Shown in pieces: positions 1 through 11,351 of a stretch of 64,000 bases of DNA. The stretch is from Pomacea canaliculata. Its lineage: Eukaryota > Mollusca > Gastropoda > Architaenioglossa > Ampullariidae. Location: the NCBI RefSeq assembly GCF_003073045.1, contig NC_037598.1:10409543-10473542 (forward strand), written 5' to 3'. A program made the translations under genes and the position numbers. The number at the start of each line of letters is the position of its first letter. Within the stretch, counting starts at the first letter, position 1. A model generated the notes under the pieces. That model ran no database searches and was not told where the DNA came from. It worked only from the letters and a program-made list of their open reading frames with translations.

Positions 1-2184
1 AATCGCTAAGTATTTCTTCTGGCACTCCAAGGCGGCTGAATATTCCAATCAAGGCTTCAGCGACGGTCTCAGTATCGATCTTCTTCAGAGGGACCGCTTC
101 TGGGTACCTGGTTGCGTAGTCAACTAGCGTCAGGATATACCTATGTCCTGACTCGCTGGCGGGCTTAATCTCACCTATGAGGTCTACCGCTACCCGCTTA
201 AAAGGCATATCAATCAGCGGCATCTTCTGTAAAGGTACTTTAGCCACCTTGCCTTTATGCACCGTTTTCTGACAGGCATCGCAAGACTGGCAAAAGCGGG
301 TTACATCCCCGGAGATGCCAGGCCAGTAAAAGGCTGCAGTGACTCTGTCCAAAGTCTTCCTGACACCTAAATGACCACCCATGATGGATGAATGTGCGAC
401 GTCCATCACTGACCGCCGTAAGGGAGCTGGGACTAGCACTTGGCGGACCGGCTGCCCATTATGGAAGTTTCGCTGGCGGAATATGCGGTACAACACCCCT
501 CCTTTCTCCTCAAACCTGATCTTTTCGTCATCTTCTGTGTACTTGGCGACCTGCTTGCGACATTGATCCAGTGTCGGGTCATCTCGCTGCATCCGAATGA
601 GTTCTTCTTTATCAATGTCAGGCATTCTCACGTTCGGTATGACAGCTAAAGCTTGGGTTTTTACTTTTTCTTGGGCCGCCTGTGCTCTAGTCATTACAGC
701 ACATGTGTGTTCCCACTCTGGGTCGGGGTCATCAGCGGCTCTAGCGCCTTCAATGTTGCCGATGATCAGATCATATGGCGGGTTATCGAGGCATACTGCA
801 TTCACCTGGCCACTGAAATACGGCGACGATATTTCAACATCAGCAGTCGGCACATCCTGAGTATGCCCGTGGCAGCATCTGAGCCTCGAGCTGTTACCCG
901 TGAACTGGCCTTCTAACACAAGGTCTTTCCGGATGACGACTCCAGAACACCCAGTGTCCCTCAGCACGGTGACGTTGTTACCTCCCACCTGTCCGCGTGA
1001 CACCGGCATATTACCAATGTCGCCGGTAGTTCTCACGGCAAACGCACAGTCTACCACTGGAGTGTGCCGCTCGTTCTGGGTCGTGCTGTCAGTAGCGATC
1101 GTGTGTTGTCGTCGGCCTTCATAGCTTGGCCCTTGGCCATCTCCCTCACAAATGGCCACGTTTGCTGACATCACAGGATGACGATTCGACGGTTGCGGAG
1201 TCCGTCGTGTGTTTCCCTCCAATGTTTGGCGGCTGGTTGAATGTCTCATCGAGTTGCTCGGGCACGCCATGGCTTTGTGACCCTTTCCACCGCAGGAATA
1301 ACACCGCAGCTCGTTGCCTTGATGCCGATCGTAACCTTGGCTGCGCTGGGCAGATGTGGTGTTCTGGGCCGTGTCGGCTGCAGACAGGGACCCTCTGAAC
1401 CTGCCTGTGAACTCTCTGCCTTGCGACTGCAGGTATCTTGTCGCAGCATTTGACAATGCTTTTAGGCTCTGGTCTTCTTGCTGCTGTAAGAAGACTGCCA
1501 AGTCTTTGGGGCAGGCTTCGATGAACTGCTCTTTCAGTACTATATACAACAGACCGTCGAAGTCCGTCTTTTGCCCCGCTGCCTCAATCCATCTATAAAG
1601 GTATGCTCTTAACCTTTCTGTAAACTGCTCGGGGCTCTCCCCTTTCTCTGGTTTACTTGCACGGAAACGTCGCCTAAAGCCGTTCTCCGTGAAGTCATAT
1701 CCACTCAACAACGCTTGCTTCAACTGATAATAGTCTTGAACCGCTTGTGTCGGCATGCGTGAATAAATGTCCAGTGCATGCCCCGACAGTAACGCACTGA
1801 GCGACACCGCCCACTCACTTCGTGGCCAACTAGACAGCTCAGCATGGCGCTCGAACCGTTGTAAATAACTGTCCATACTGTCTTTTCCGTCAACAAATTT
1901 CGGCAACTTTGGCCTCTCACACTTCACAGACACCTCCGACATGGTGACTGCTGGCCTCAGACGCGCCATCTCTAATTCATGCACGCGTTGTCTTTCTCTC
2001 TCTTCATGTTCCAGTTGTAATTTCCGTAGCTCTCGCTCTGCAGCTCTTTCTTCTCTCTCCCTCTCTCTTTGTTCTCTTTCTTTCTGCTCTCTTTCCCTCT
2101 CCTTCTGTTCTACAAACTCTTTTAACTCTTCTCTCTCCAGGCCTAATTCTTTGCCTAACTTCACGAGCTCCTTCGTGACTTCCA
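1..2184 (-). CDS. Gag-protease-integrase polyprotein of the Gypsy-type element (partial, 3' end off window)
   Basis: About 728 codons are visible. The N-terminus is a Glu/Arg/Lys-rich coiled-coil-like segment (about 1960-2184). A Gag region resembling the SCAN/retrotransposon-gag fold follows (about 1470-1900), then a CCHC zinc knuckle starting CYSCGGKGH (about 1262-1305). Next is an aspartic protease with the DTGCSG active-site motif (942-959) and the LIIG flap-side motif. After a ~100-residue linker beginning MTRAQA comes the integrase HHCC domain (GGHLG to CQSCDACQ, about 275-396) and the start of the integrase core, including an LVDYATRYPE motif. No sign of reverse transcriptase lies between protease and integrase. 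Confidence 0.8.
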
Positions 2185-2295
2185 TGGCTGTACACTCAAC
2201 TCAAAAAGATTCACTCACAGTTCTCTTGTCCTTTCTACAGCAGCTTCTTTGCAACAGAAACGATGACGGTGCAGATCCCCGGACAGGCCCCCAGA

Positions 2296-2753
2296 TGTTA
2301 CGACCGTAGCGGTAACTTGGCTCGTTTAAAGATCTGAAAATCTGCGGTGTCACACTTTCCTGTACAAAGTCACTTCAGTCATCCGTTGAACAGAAGATAG
2401 AACACGTATACAGCGGCTCACACTGTAATATTTCTCAGTATTATTTCAATGTTCAACAACTCAACGTTATAATCACATAATCAGCGGACTGCCACACAGG
2501 CTACTTATATCATCTTACTTCCAACTCACACAGAGTACTACTTCTAACTCACACAGAGTACTACTAACAACTCAGAAAAATCGAATAACGACCACCTAGG
2601 TCTACCCCAGCTTTTTATAGATCCCTTCAAAAATGCTAAAAATGCAAAATAAAAAAAAATATATTAAAAAATTAAGACGCAGTACGCCCTGGCCTTGACA
2701 TCGCCACTTCCTGCCAAGGCCTGGTCAAACTAAAAATACTCAATTTCGTAACA
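2296..2753 (-). repeat. 5' LTR of the Gypsy-type element
   Basis: The 458-bp segment is bounded by the inverted pair TGTTAC and GTAACA, the usual TG...CA LTR ends. It contains a near-perfect 23-24 bp direct repeat (about 2520-2568) and an AT-rich stretch near 2645-2672. It adjoins the gag end of the open frame. The partner LTR lies outside the window, so identity between LTRs, and hence age, cannot be measured here. Confidence 0.7.
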
Positions 2754-5700
2754 CCCAGCATGCCGTGTTTCACATACGCTCGCAGAATGGCAGTAAGGAA
2801 ATGGAAAGGTCTTGCAACCTTCTTGTGGGAGATAAGCAGTCGGGGGTAACTGTAACCAGCAGTTTGGAAAACCTTCGTCAGATGAAAGTTTATACAAAGT
2901 AATGTGAAACTGTTAGTGCGGTTGTACGTAAATAAATCAACATAGCCCGGGAGGTGTGAAGGTAGATGCCGACTGGAGGAAGCGCGTGGGTAGATAGAGA
3001 ACGGGGTGGGGCGGTTGGGATGCTGTGAAAAGTCTGCAGCCTGACTCAAGAACTTCGACACAGTAAATATGTGCTTTTGGATTAGCCGTGCATGGCTGAG
3101 AACTACTTGTTTATGAGCGAAACATTCCATTCGTTTACTTCTTCAATATTTTCCAGTTACCCAGATTTATTTTTATAAATTTCTCATACTGCTTCCGGTA
3201 GGGGCAGATAAGCTTAAGTGGCTCATCATGACTTGGAGAACACCTCGACCGTCTTCTTCAGCTGTCTCTCCTTTTCAAAAACTAAACAGTTCATTGGTAC
3301 CTGTTAGTAGGGTCAACCGTCGGAGGTTTCCTTCGAGTAATGTTTCCTCTAACTTCCTCCTCCCGAAATAATTCGAAAGCACTTTCCTCCCAACGACAAG
3401 TACTTGATGGACATCAAGAAGGGCTGCAGCATGAAGCAAGAGTAAATTGTTGCCCTTGAGGCAAAGTGGGGACTGAAGGACAGGTTTCGTGGTTATAAAG
3501 GGTTGTCCAGATACCGCAGAAGTGGGTGGTGGTTGTTATAAAGCGGGGGCAAAGATGTCCGAGGGTGAATCGAGTATTTGCGAGGTCTGCTCACCGCTTC
3601 GCATCTTGGTTTCCCTTCTTTTCTCTGGGCAACGTTTTACCTCGCCTCATAATTGCGGCCCCTGGCGAGTGAGTACAGCACTGTTCTCTGGTCTGAGCCT
3701 ACAACTTACAAGGTTGCAGAATGTCCATCAGACACAATTTGTTCCCCTCATTTGCATGTTTATGCAAGATCAGCACAAAGCTTTAAGTGCCAATCGAGAA
3801 AAGAGGACACAAAGCTCAAACATTGGCCGCTTCGTTTTGTCTCCAAGGACTTGTGATTCAAGTCTTAATTAGAGGCACTTCGGTTTGCTGCTTTGATCTT
3901 CATGTCGACACAGGTCCCTGGGGAGCACCTGTTTGTCAGCAACATAGACGAGAATTACAGCTTGACCTGGAAGCCTCTCTGCCAGACCTGTTAGCGAGCG
4001 AGAGAGGAAGATTGTATTGAGTGGAACACCAAACCTGTTCCGAATTTACCTCTGAACCATAATGTACGTGGGACCTGAACATATCTTCTTTTTTTTTTTA
4101 ATGAGTTCATCCCATAACTGTGTCCAGCATCTCCTGCCTTATCCCCGATAGAAGCCGGAAAGGTTGATGGCAATGATTAAAATGGGGAATAATAAGATAA
4201 TTATGGGGTTTTGTTTCGGCTTATTTGTCAGGTTACGCACTCAGTCAGAAAAAAAGCTACACAGGAAATAAATTTCACAAAAGCATGCCCTTCTCACAGC
4301 GCCTCTCGTGGAACTTTTCCCAGCATGTACAGTCATCATGTAATTAAACCTATCTACACTACTTTCATGTTCCACAGTAGTTGTCACCATGCCAGGCTAG
4401 GCCTGTGCACTTACCAGACGACTATAGTCATGGTAGGTACCTTCTTTGAGTCTTAACTGCTCATATTGCAGAGCCATAGTTCACTCCCTTTCACCTGTGC
4501 TCCGTGTTTCACACCCAGGATACCAGGTATCACTGTAGTTTTCTGCGTTGGCGTATAAAGGGGTGGCCCCCTGTTCTTTGTACTCGTGCGAAATCTTGTA
4601 AACCCTGAAAGGTCAGCCGACTCATTATGTAGAGCTGCCGAAAGAGGTTTAGGGCGTTGGAATTTGTGCCACGGTAGGATGTGCTGTTTATACATGTGTC
4701 AGCGGCTGCAGCGGAAAAATATTGTTCCCACCCTTCCAAAAAAAAGGGTCGCTGGAAGCTCGCTGTTGGCAGCACAGAAATGCCACTGCAGCGATTACAG
4801 AGATGGTGGAGGTATTACAGTTGAGCTATCGCGTGAGGCTAGAGGGATGACTGGAGTGTTAGTGCCAAACATTATCGTGCACGACCAGCAGGGATGACGA
4901 AGAGTTTCAGTGCCAAACGGTGTTAAAACAACCACCCGGCACGCCTGCGCACTGGCGCCGAGCCCACATCGTGTTAAACTGCGAAACAAATGTGTGGGGA
5001 TTCCTTTCTGACCCTTAATTTTGTCATACACACACACCCTGTTTTTTTTTTTCATAGTTACAGCCCTCCGGGACTGAGTGTGGGGGTTAACTGGCGGTAA
5101 AAGATGGAGTGGTGACGTCATGTAAGTTGACCTCAGATGGGGGTAGAGAAGATGGGTTCACCAAGGCCATCACGATCCATTAGTCGGGGGCTTGACGACT
5201 GTTGTGGCGGGGCCGGACTAGGAGCAGATGATTTCCTCTTTTTCAAGGCTGTTACCAGCTACTTTTGGCATTTGTCTGCTTTCCAAAGCCTCTTCGCAGT
5301 GTTTAATATATATAAAAAAGTATTGTTTACCTGCATTTGCCGACTGGTTTTTGTAGCAAAACTGGTGCCAAAACCAGCTTGGAAGTTTACACGTGTGTTT
5401 TACTTACATTGAAGTTTTGTAGACTTACAAGGAGTTGTCAAATCACTTTGGCCGAACATTTAGGGAAAAGAATTAAAGCATGCCCGTGGGGATCCATTTT
5501 TCCTTACGGCACCGTCTGTTGAAAATAAAACTTTTTTCCAATTTCAACACCCGCTACTGTAATTTTTTAGATATACCTGCTCAGACTAAATGTATCCGAC
5601 AGGTAGATAGCAGATACAGGTGGAAAAAGGTAATGGCGGTAAAAATAGTGTCGTCCTGTAACCTTTTAGTCGTGGAGGACTGACATGTTGAAGACCGCAT

Positions 5701-6784
5701 TTCTCGGAGCCAGTATTTTTGTGAGGGCGGCGCCCATCTCACATACTTGGTCAATACCTGGATCCCCTTGGGTAGGGGAGAAGCACACCGAGTCATACGG
5801 GTATCGTACCCGTTAGTGAGAACGTCTCCAGCATTCTAGACACTCGGCGAATGGAATATGCAAAGTCAGAGGATCTTCAGCTCTCCCTTTCTGGGACTGA
5901 AACACCGTGGGAGCTCTTTCTATTCATAGATCGTCTCCTTCCAGGTCAGGTACAGGGAAGGTAACGCAAACAAAATGGATGAAGGGTCATGAAGGTGGTG
6001 GTGGTGGTGGTGATGTGTGGGGGAGGATAAAGAAAGCGTTACGCTGGGTTTGAAGATTCAAAGCATTCGCTGTACCAGATGGCGCTGAAGCACTTTATTT
6101 TGTCCGTGGCTCACTGGTTCCGTTTTTCTCTGCGCAAGCTCTGGCGGGCTGGGGCGCCACATAGATATTACCAGCTTATCAGTGATAACTGACACCTGAA
6201 AGACAACTTGACTGGTATCGCATATCGCCCACGGTATCAGGACAGCGAGAATAGAAAGGCTTTTGCCGCATGTGGTAGGTACCTTCCTGATGAATATCTG
6301 TTTCACAGACGCTTTTTATTTTTACCCCAGACAGGAGTATGATGAGGGACAAGGGGTACATGGGCAAACAGCCACTTCCGCTTCCGTCTTTTTCCCGTAA
6401 CGGAAACATGCAATTTGCGGCAAAATGCACATTCAACGGGTTGTGTGCTTTGGGGGAGGGAAGGTTTTGGGGGATTTTTTTGCGGGAGCTGGGGGAAGCT
6501 AAAATAATATCAAGACGCCAGTGTGACGGACGAGGTCTGCGTGAACGAACTTCCGTGAAGAAAAATTAAGTGGATCTTGCTTTGTGAGCTAAGATTCTTT
6601 TCGAAATATCCCTTGCTGTTTCGCCGGAAGTAAACCGTTACTCCATCGCATCATTCGCTCCCACTACCATCTCTTTTCAACAGTTTCTCGCCACTTTTCC
6701 GGAATGTCAGCCAGCCTATTTCTGGACCAATACCTCTGTATCTGTTAAGTTGGTGTGTTCCTGCATTGATATCAAATTATTTTT
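2754..6784. other. No recognisable gene
   Basis: Both strands carry only short chance frames. There is a (GGT)n run near 5996-6013 and a palindromic CRE-like TGACGTCA near 5113. I see no domain motifs, no phase-compatible exon chain and no clear transposon ends. Confidence 0.5.
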
Positions 6785-6945
6785 ACACCAATACAGTGAC
6801 AGTTGGATGTCCTGGGTTCGGCTCTCGTCTCGGGCACGCTGTTTTTTCTTTTCATGACTCATCTGTTTATAGGGCTGGATGCCTTGCCGTGATATGTAGT
6901 CTTGCTTACTGTCTCGGGGTACCTCCCCCTCCCCCCAATCAGTTT
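6785..6945 (+). mobile_element. tRNA-type SINE, head-truncated copy
   Basis: The copy has the box B-like stretch GTCCTGGGTTCGGCTCTCG and then a body ending CTGGATGCCTTGCCGTGAT. The same blocks occur in order at 40475-40640 (plus) and 30815-30962 (minus), so these are three copies of one dispersed family. The box A end is missing here. Confidence 0.55.
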
Positions 6946-9900
6946 TTTTAAACATATTTGATGTTCATAACAGATTCATTTGCACTGGAGTCATTTTTTT
7001 ATTTGGATCGCATTTGTACTTCTACTTTTCACAGTACCATGACAACAAGCTTATAACATTTGTGTGTGGGAACCTATATATGTATATCTTTCCCCCGTCT
7101 GTTTGTGAATGTTTGTGTCCCCTACGGATAAGGATTTTTTGTAGACATAATGTTTACAGACCTCATTCTTAAATTCTCGTTGGTTTGGAGGAAGCAGATT
7201 GAACTTGATCCTAATCGACACATTGGACGGAGTCATTTTGCAGCTGACTCGTTCTTCTTGCCATCAGTGCTCTTCCCATACCTTCTAACCCTCCTCCATC
7301 CTCCGGCTGTCAGATGTGCTTTCATTGAAGAACGAAGTCTCGCGCGAGACTAGCTAGTCTGCTTTCAATCGATCACAGGGAGGAGGAGGGTAGGAAATCT
7401 CCAGAGTCGTTGGCCAAACACGTGACATCATCACGCCGGTCAGGCTCCCAGAGGCCTGTCGGGGAAGACAACTCTCTCAATTGATGCCACCACCTCCCTC
7501 GTGCTTCCTCCCAATGGTTCTTGTTCATTAAATCTTTTTTTGGTGGTTTGGTGTCGCGGATGTGAGGTCTCAGACGTTCCATGTTCTCAAGTGATGTGAA
7601 GTCAGCCTAGTAGGACGAGGGCTTCCATGTAAGATGGAGGTTGATAGAGAATTGTAGAAGCGTATCAAGTACCTCGCCGACTTCTGTGTTTCTCTGCCAG
7701 ACGAGCTTAACCAAACGATGTCGGTGCTAGCTTGTGTTTGTCTAACTTGTGAACGGATGTCTGAATCAATTGAAACCTTTCCCCATTCTCTCGTGTATAT
7801 TGGTCTGGCACGTTAATTAAGTGGCTGGTTGGCTGGCTGGCTGGTCTGATAGAAACTGTTAGACCTAGTAAGAGTCTCGCGGGAAAGGGTTAATGAAAGG
7901 GAAGGAAATCGGAATGTGCGGACTTAACTCTTTGCAGGCCTGGCTTAGAAAGTTGTCATGCACTCAGTGAGAGTTATAGAGTCAAGAGCCTCATAGCCTA
8001 GTTAGGGTAGGGGCATTCCACCTCCATTTGCTACCCCCGACAATCATGTACTCATTTTTGCTAACAGTTTCTGGGTGGGCTGGGGAAGGGTATTAGACCC
8101 TAGCAGACTTCTCTCCGCAGCCTTCTGTTTCACAGTCCAACGGACTAACTACCAGAGGCCTAGGAGACTCGCCTGTGAGAAATAAAAAGAGCCCGAGACT
8201 TTGCGATCTGCATGGTACCCGTATTGCAGGCGAGCCCTCGCCATTGGACATCTTCTGGAAGCCCATAGAAAAGAACACAAGATGTAGGTCCAGCATTGCT
8301 GTTTCACCATTTGGGAGAGAGGAAGGTGGAGAAATGGCAACGTGTGTGCATCCGATATACAACGGCATTTGTGCGGCATGTAAATTGTTTATACATTGTC
8401 TAGCTTCCTGAGTGATTGTAAACCTTTCGTATTTGTTATCAACGGTTTAGACAATTCTTGAACAAAATACACTTCCGTTCAGGGTTAGTTCGTGTTCATC
8501 TTGTGCTTGTTCAGGAGCCAGTAACTTTGTCACTGATCTCCACAGCTAGTGACGTCAGTCAAAGACTTTGCACGTGCTCTCGAGTTGGCTCAGCAACACC
8601 AGACAGGAAGCCTCGTCCTCGCTGTGAAATACAACAGCACGTGCACATGAAGGCTCGAGTGAGCGAGGGGGTAAAGATCGCTTACACTAGTATTACACTA
8701 CAGTGAGTTGTGAGGAAGCGAGACAAGCATAGGTGTGTGGTGGCTGTGTGTATGGGGGGGGGGGAGACAAGGAGGAGTGGGGAGCCACCAAGGCGAACGT
8801 TTGCGGTGTTTGAGTGAAATTTACAGTGCTTCATCTAGAGCTGTGCCGCTGGTTACAACAAACTCGGTTAGGAGAAGCTAACATAAAGACGGTAAAATAT
8901 TTCATAATTTATCTGTACTTAGCGTGGTTTTTGCTATCAAAACTATCTTGTTTATTTACAAATCTTAACTAGAACTGCTGTTTCACGAAATGTGTTCAAT
9001 ACATGCTCAGAATCAAATCTGTACAGTTCAACGAGACATCTCAACTAGTCTCAAAGTTTTCGCTTTCGCGTGCGTTGTCCAAGTAGTCGCCATTCGTATT
9101 AAACTTGTGTAAACTCGAAGGTTTTCTGTCAACATGTTCATTCCAATCTAAAACAGCGGGAACCTTCCCATGCCATAATAAACCATGTTTTTAATATTGA
9201 TGAGGTGATAAGCCAGGCACACATTACTATAATTCTTTTAGTGCTGGAGTTTGGGGTGTGGGATTAATATACCTGACGTGTTGATGCTCGCCTAATCCCC
9301 TCGGAGCCAGCCGCCTCGTGCCGCTGGGTGCACACGTCACCCTGTTTGGTGACGTGCTGTATATTTATAACCCTGTATGTCGACAGCTTTAAAGTCACGT
9401 GATAACTGGGTGGGTTTTTTTTTTGTTTGTTTGTTTGTTTGTTTTCTTGACACTTGTGCATGGCGGTTGTCATCACACTGTTCTCCCCGAGGTGCAGCTG
9501 TGACAGTGAAGTCTGCAACTGCAAAAAATCCGTCAGACGCTTAATCAGAAGCTGATCAGATAAACAACTCTAATATTGTCAAAATTAGGAAATTTTATTG
9601 AACGGAAGTAATCCCCGATGTCATGTACGATAAAGTACATTGTTATTCACCAAGGGATGAAAAGAGAATGCGTGTGTGTTTTTTCAGACATTCATTCTGC
9701 ACAAAGTAGAGAAGTGAATGTTGACAGGAGTAGTTCAGTTACAAGACAGCAGCCGTCAGACATCACAGTTATTGGTGAATCGAAAATTGCTACGGAAGCC
9801 TTGTATTTTATGGGATAAATTACACATTTCCTAAACAGCCGTGACAAGTGTAACCAACCCTCATCATGAAGGACATGGCATTATATCATCTATAGCAGTA

Positions 9901-10299
9901 GTTACGATCCTGCCGCTGCAGGAATTTCAGCAAGGTAGCAATATACGTTAGATAACAAAACCACACAGGACACTGATAAACGAAAAATGTTTTACCATCT
10001 GTATGTTTGCATTTTCAAAACCGAAATTGTTTAAACCAAAAAAAACAGAGCTTCACTTGTATCATTGTTTGAAAGAATTACTTTGTTTCTATCTTCATTT
10101 GTTGTGTGATACACTTGTAAACAAGTCGAACACAAGTGCAGTTGTAAGAATGCCAACATGAATGCTGTAAAGAATGGTAACCGTCGGGTGGGGTAGGGGT
10201 CCTTGCAGTTTGGCAGGAGGCGGGCTAGGGAGATAGCGGGTTTAGACTGATGTTCAGTATACAGAAGACAGCCAGGGTTTGTGATAATCCCCACCTATC
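6946..10299. other. No recognisable gene
   Basis: The stretch shows only short frames without motifs. There is a CRE-like TGACGTCA near 8551, a (TGTT)n run near 9424-9441 and poly-G/A tracts. I see nothing that supports an exon. Confidence 0.5.
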
Positions 10300-11000
10300 T
10301 TGTCTCATGTATATTCTTAGTTTTTGTGGCTGAACTGTAAAATGCTGTTTGTGTATATCTCTCTAGAACTGTGTTTTTACATCGCAAAGCAAGCGCGTGG
10401 ATTGAGTGATACATTTTTGGCCAATTTCTGTTGTTTACCGCCCTTCAGTTACTTATAAAATTATCTCTGTTATTTATTTTTGTTGTTGCAAAATGTAGCA
10501 ATTTGTATATGTCATGCCAGCACTGTATTTTTATACCCAAGATCAAGCTGACAAATTGGCCTTGGTATACTTTTTTCCTCACTGTCGACCTCCCTCCAGT
10601 CATGTATACACCTCGCTCTTCTGCGTTAAGCTGCGGAATCTAGCTGTTTGCACATGCCATTCCAGCACTGTGGGTTTTTTAACACCAAAGAGGAATCGGA
10701 TTGAGTGGTCGATGTGTTTTTCTTTTACCCGAAAATGCTGTTTCTGTTGCTTACCTCCCCTTGGTCATGTATATATTGAGTTACTTCTCTTTGTCAGTTG
10801 AAATATGCAACAGCTAGAACATATGCCATCCTGTGTTTTTGTACACAAGTTTCTCATTGTCGTTTCCCTTCAGTTATACATATACTTAGATTAGTCACAT
10901 AGATGTTTGAACACGCAAGTTACTTACGTCCCGTCAGGCATGGGATTGAATAAAGAAATTTTTGTCTCTCTTTTATTGTAACATTTTATGCTTCTGTATA
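10300..11000. repeat. Diverged tandem repeat, roughly 100-170 bp spacing
   Basis: Related blocks recur in the same order. One is a pyrimidine-rich block followed by CATGTATA-like sequence (near 10431, 10580, 10750 and 10855). A second is TGCCA...CACTGT/CCTGTG...TTTT (near 10514, 10657 and 10823). A third is GGATTGAGTG-like sequence (near 10398, 10697 and 10942). The copies differ by many substitutions and small gaps, so the exact unit is unclear. I see no coding potential. Confidence 0.4.
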
Positions 11001-11195
11001 TCTTTCTGTTTTATGGAAATAGCTGCGCGGATTATTTGTCATCATGCCGGTAACCGCTCATAAAATCAGACCAAAATCGGGGGATTTGTGCTGTCACCTG
11101 GTTAGCAAGTCTCTTGTCGCTTTCCGACCGGCGCAGCGCCGTCCGTTGACCTACCGGTCAGCACCCTATGCGCATGCGTAGTCTCCGCGACAGAA

Positions 11196-11351
11196 ATGAT
11201 GTCATCAGACATGGCGGCGGAGGGCAGCGTCATGGCGTTTGTCGTGGCTTTCATGGCCTGCACTCTTGTACAAAGCGTGTTAGCGCGCTCGCTCGGCCAT
11301 CTCGTGATACTGTGTCATTCATCGACCGCAGCCATCGACCACGTCTGACAT
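11196..11351 (+). CDS. Candidate first exon with signal peptide (unassigned gene)
   Basis: A 51-codon frame starts MMSSDMAAEGSV and continues with a hydrophobic core, MAFVVAFMACTLVQSVLA, then Arg-Ser, which looks like a cleavable signal peptide. It lies in a CpG-rich patch. The third ATG sits in ACATGGCGGC, a YY1-type motif typical of sequence just downstream of transcription starts. The frame stops soon after, so if real it must splice out earlier. No donor in it gives the phase needed to join directly to the exon at 19750, so a link to that gene would need another exon. It may equally be a chance ORF in a promoter. Confidence 0.3.

Larger units (their letters stand above)
1..2753 (-). mobile_element. 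Ty3/Gypsy-type LTR retrotransposon, 5' part, with integrase placed before reverse transcriptase
   Basis: The element reads on the minus strand and is cut by the left window edge. Visible parts in element order are the 5' LTR (2296-2753), a possible primer-binding region just inside it, Gag, protease, and the start of integrase. One open frame runs from about 2184 to the edge, so the visible part looks whole and the copy is probably young. There is no room for reverse transcriptase or RNase H between protease (about 760-960) and the integrase zinc domain (about 275-396). The polymerase would have to lie beyond the left edge, as in Gmr1-like elements. The other LTR and the target duplication are out of view. 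Confidence 0.85.

Noticed and set aside
2672-3130. 152-codon minus-strand frame, the longest closed (start-to-stop) frame in the window
   Set aside because: It runs through the LTR edge at 2753, has no domain, and its composition is unlike the real exons. It is a chance frame partly made of LTR sequence.
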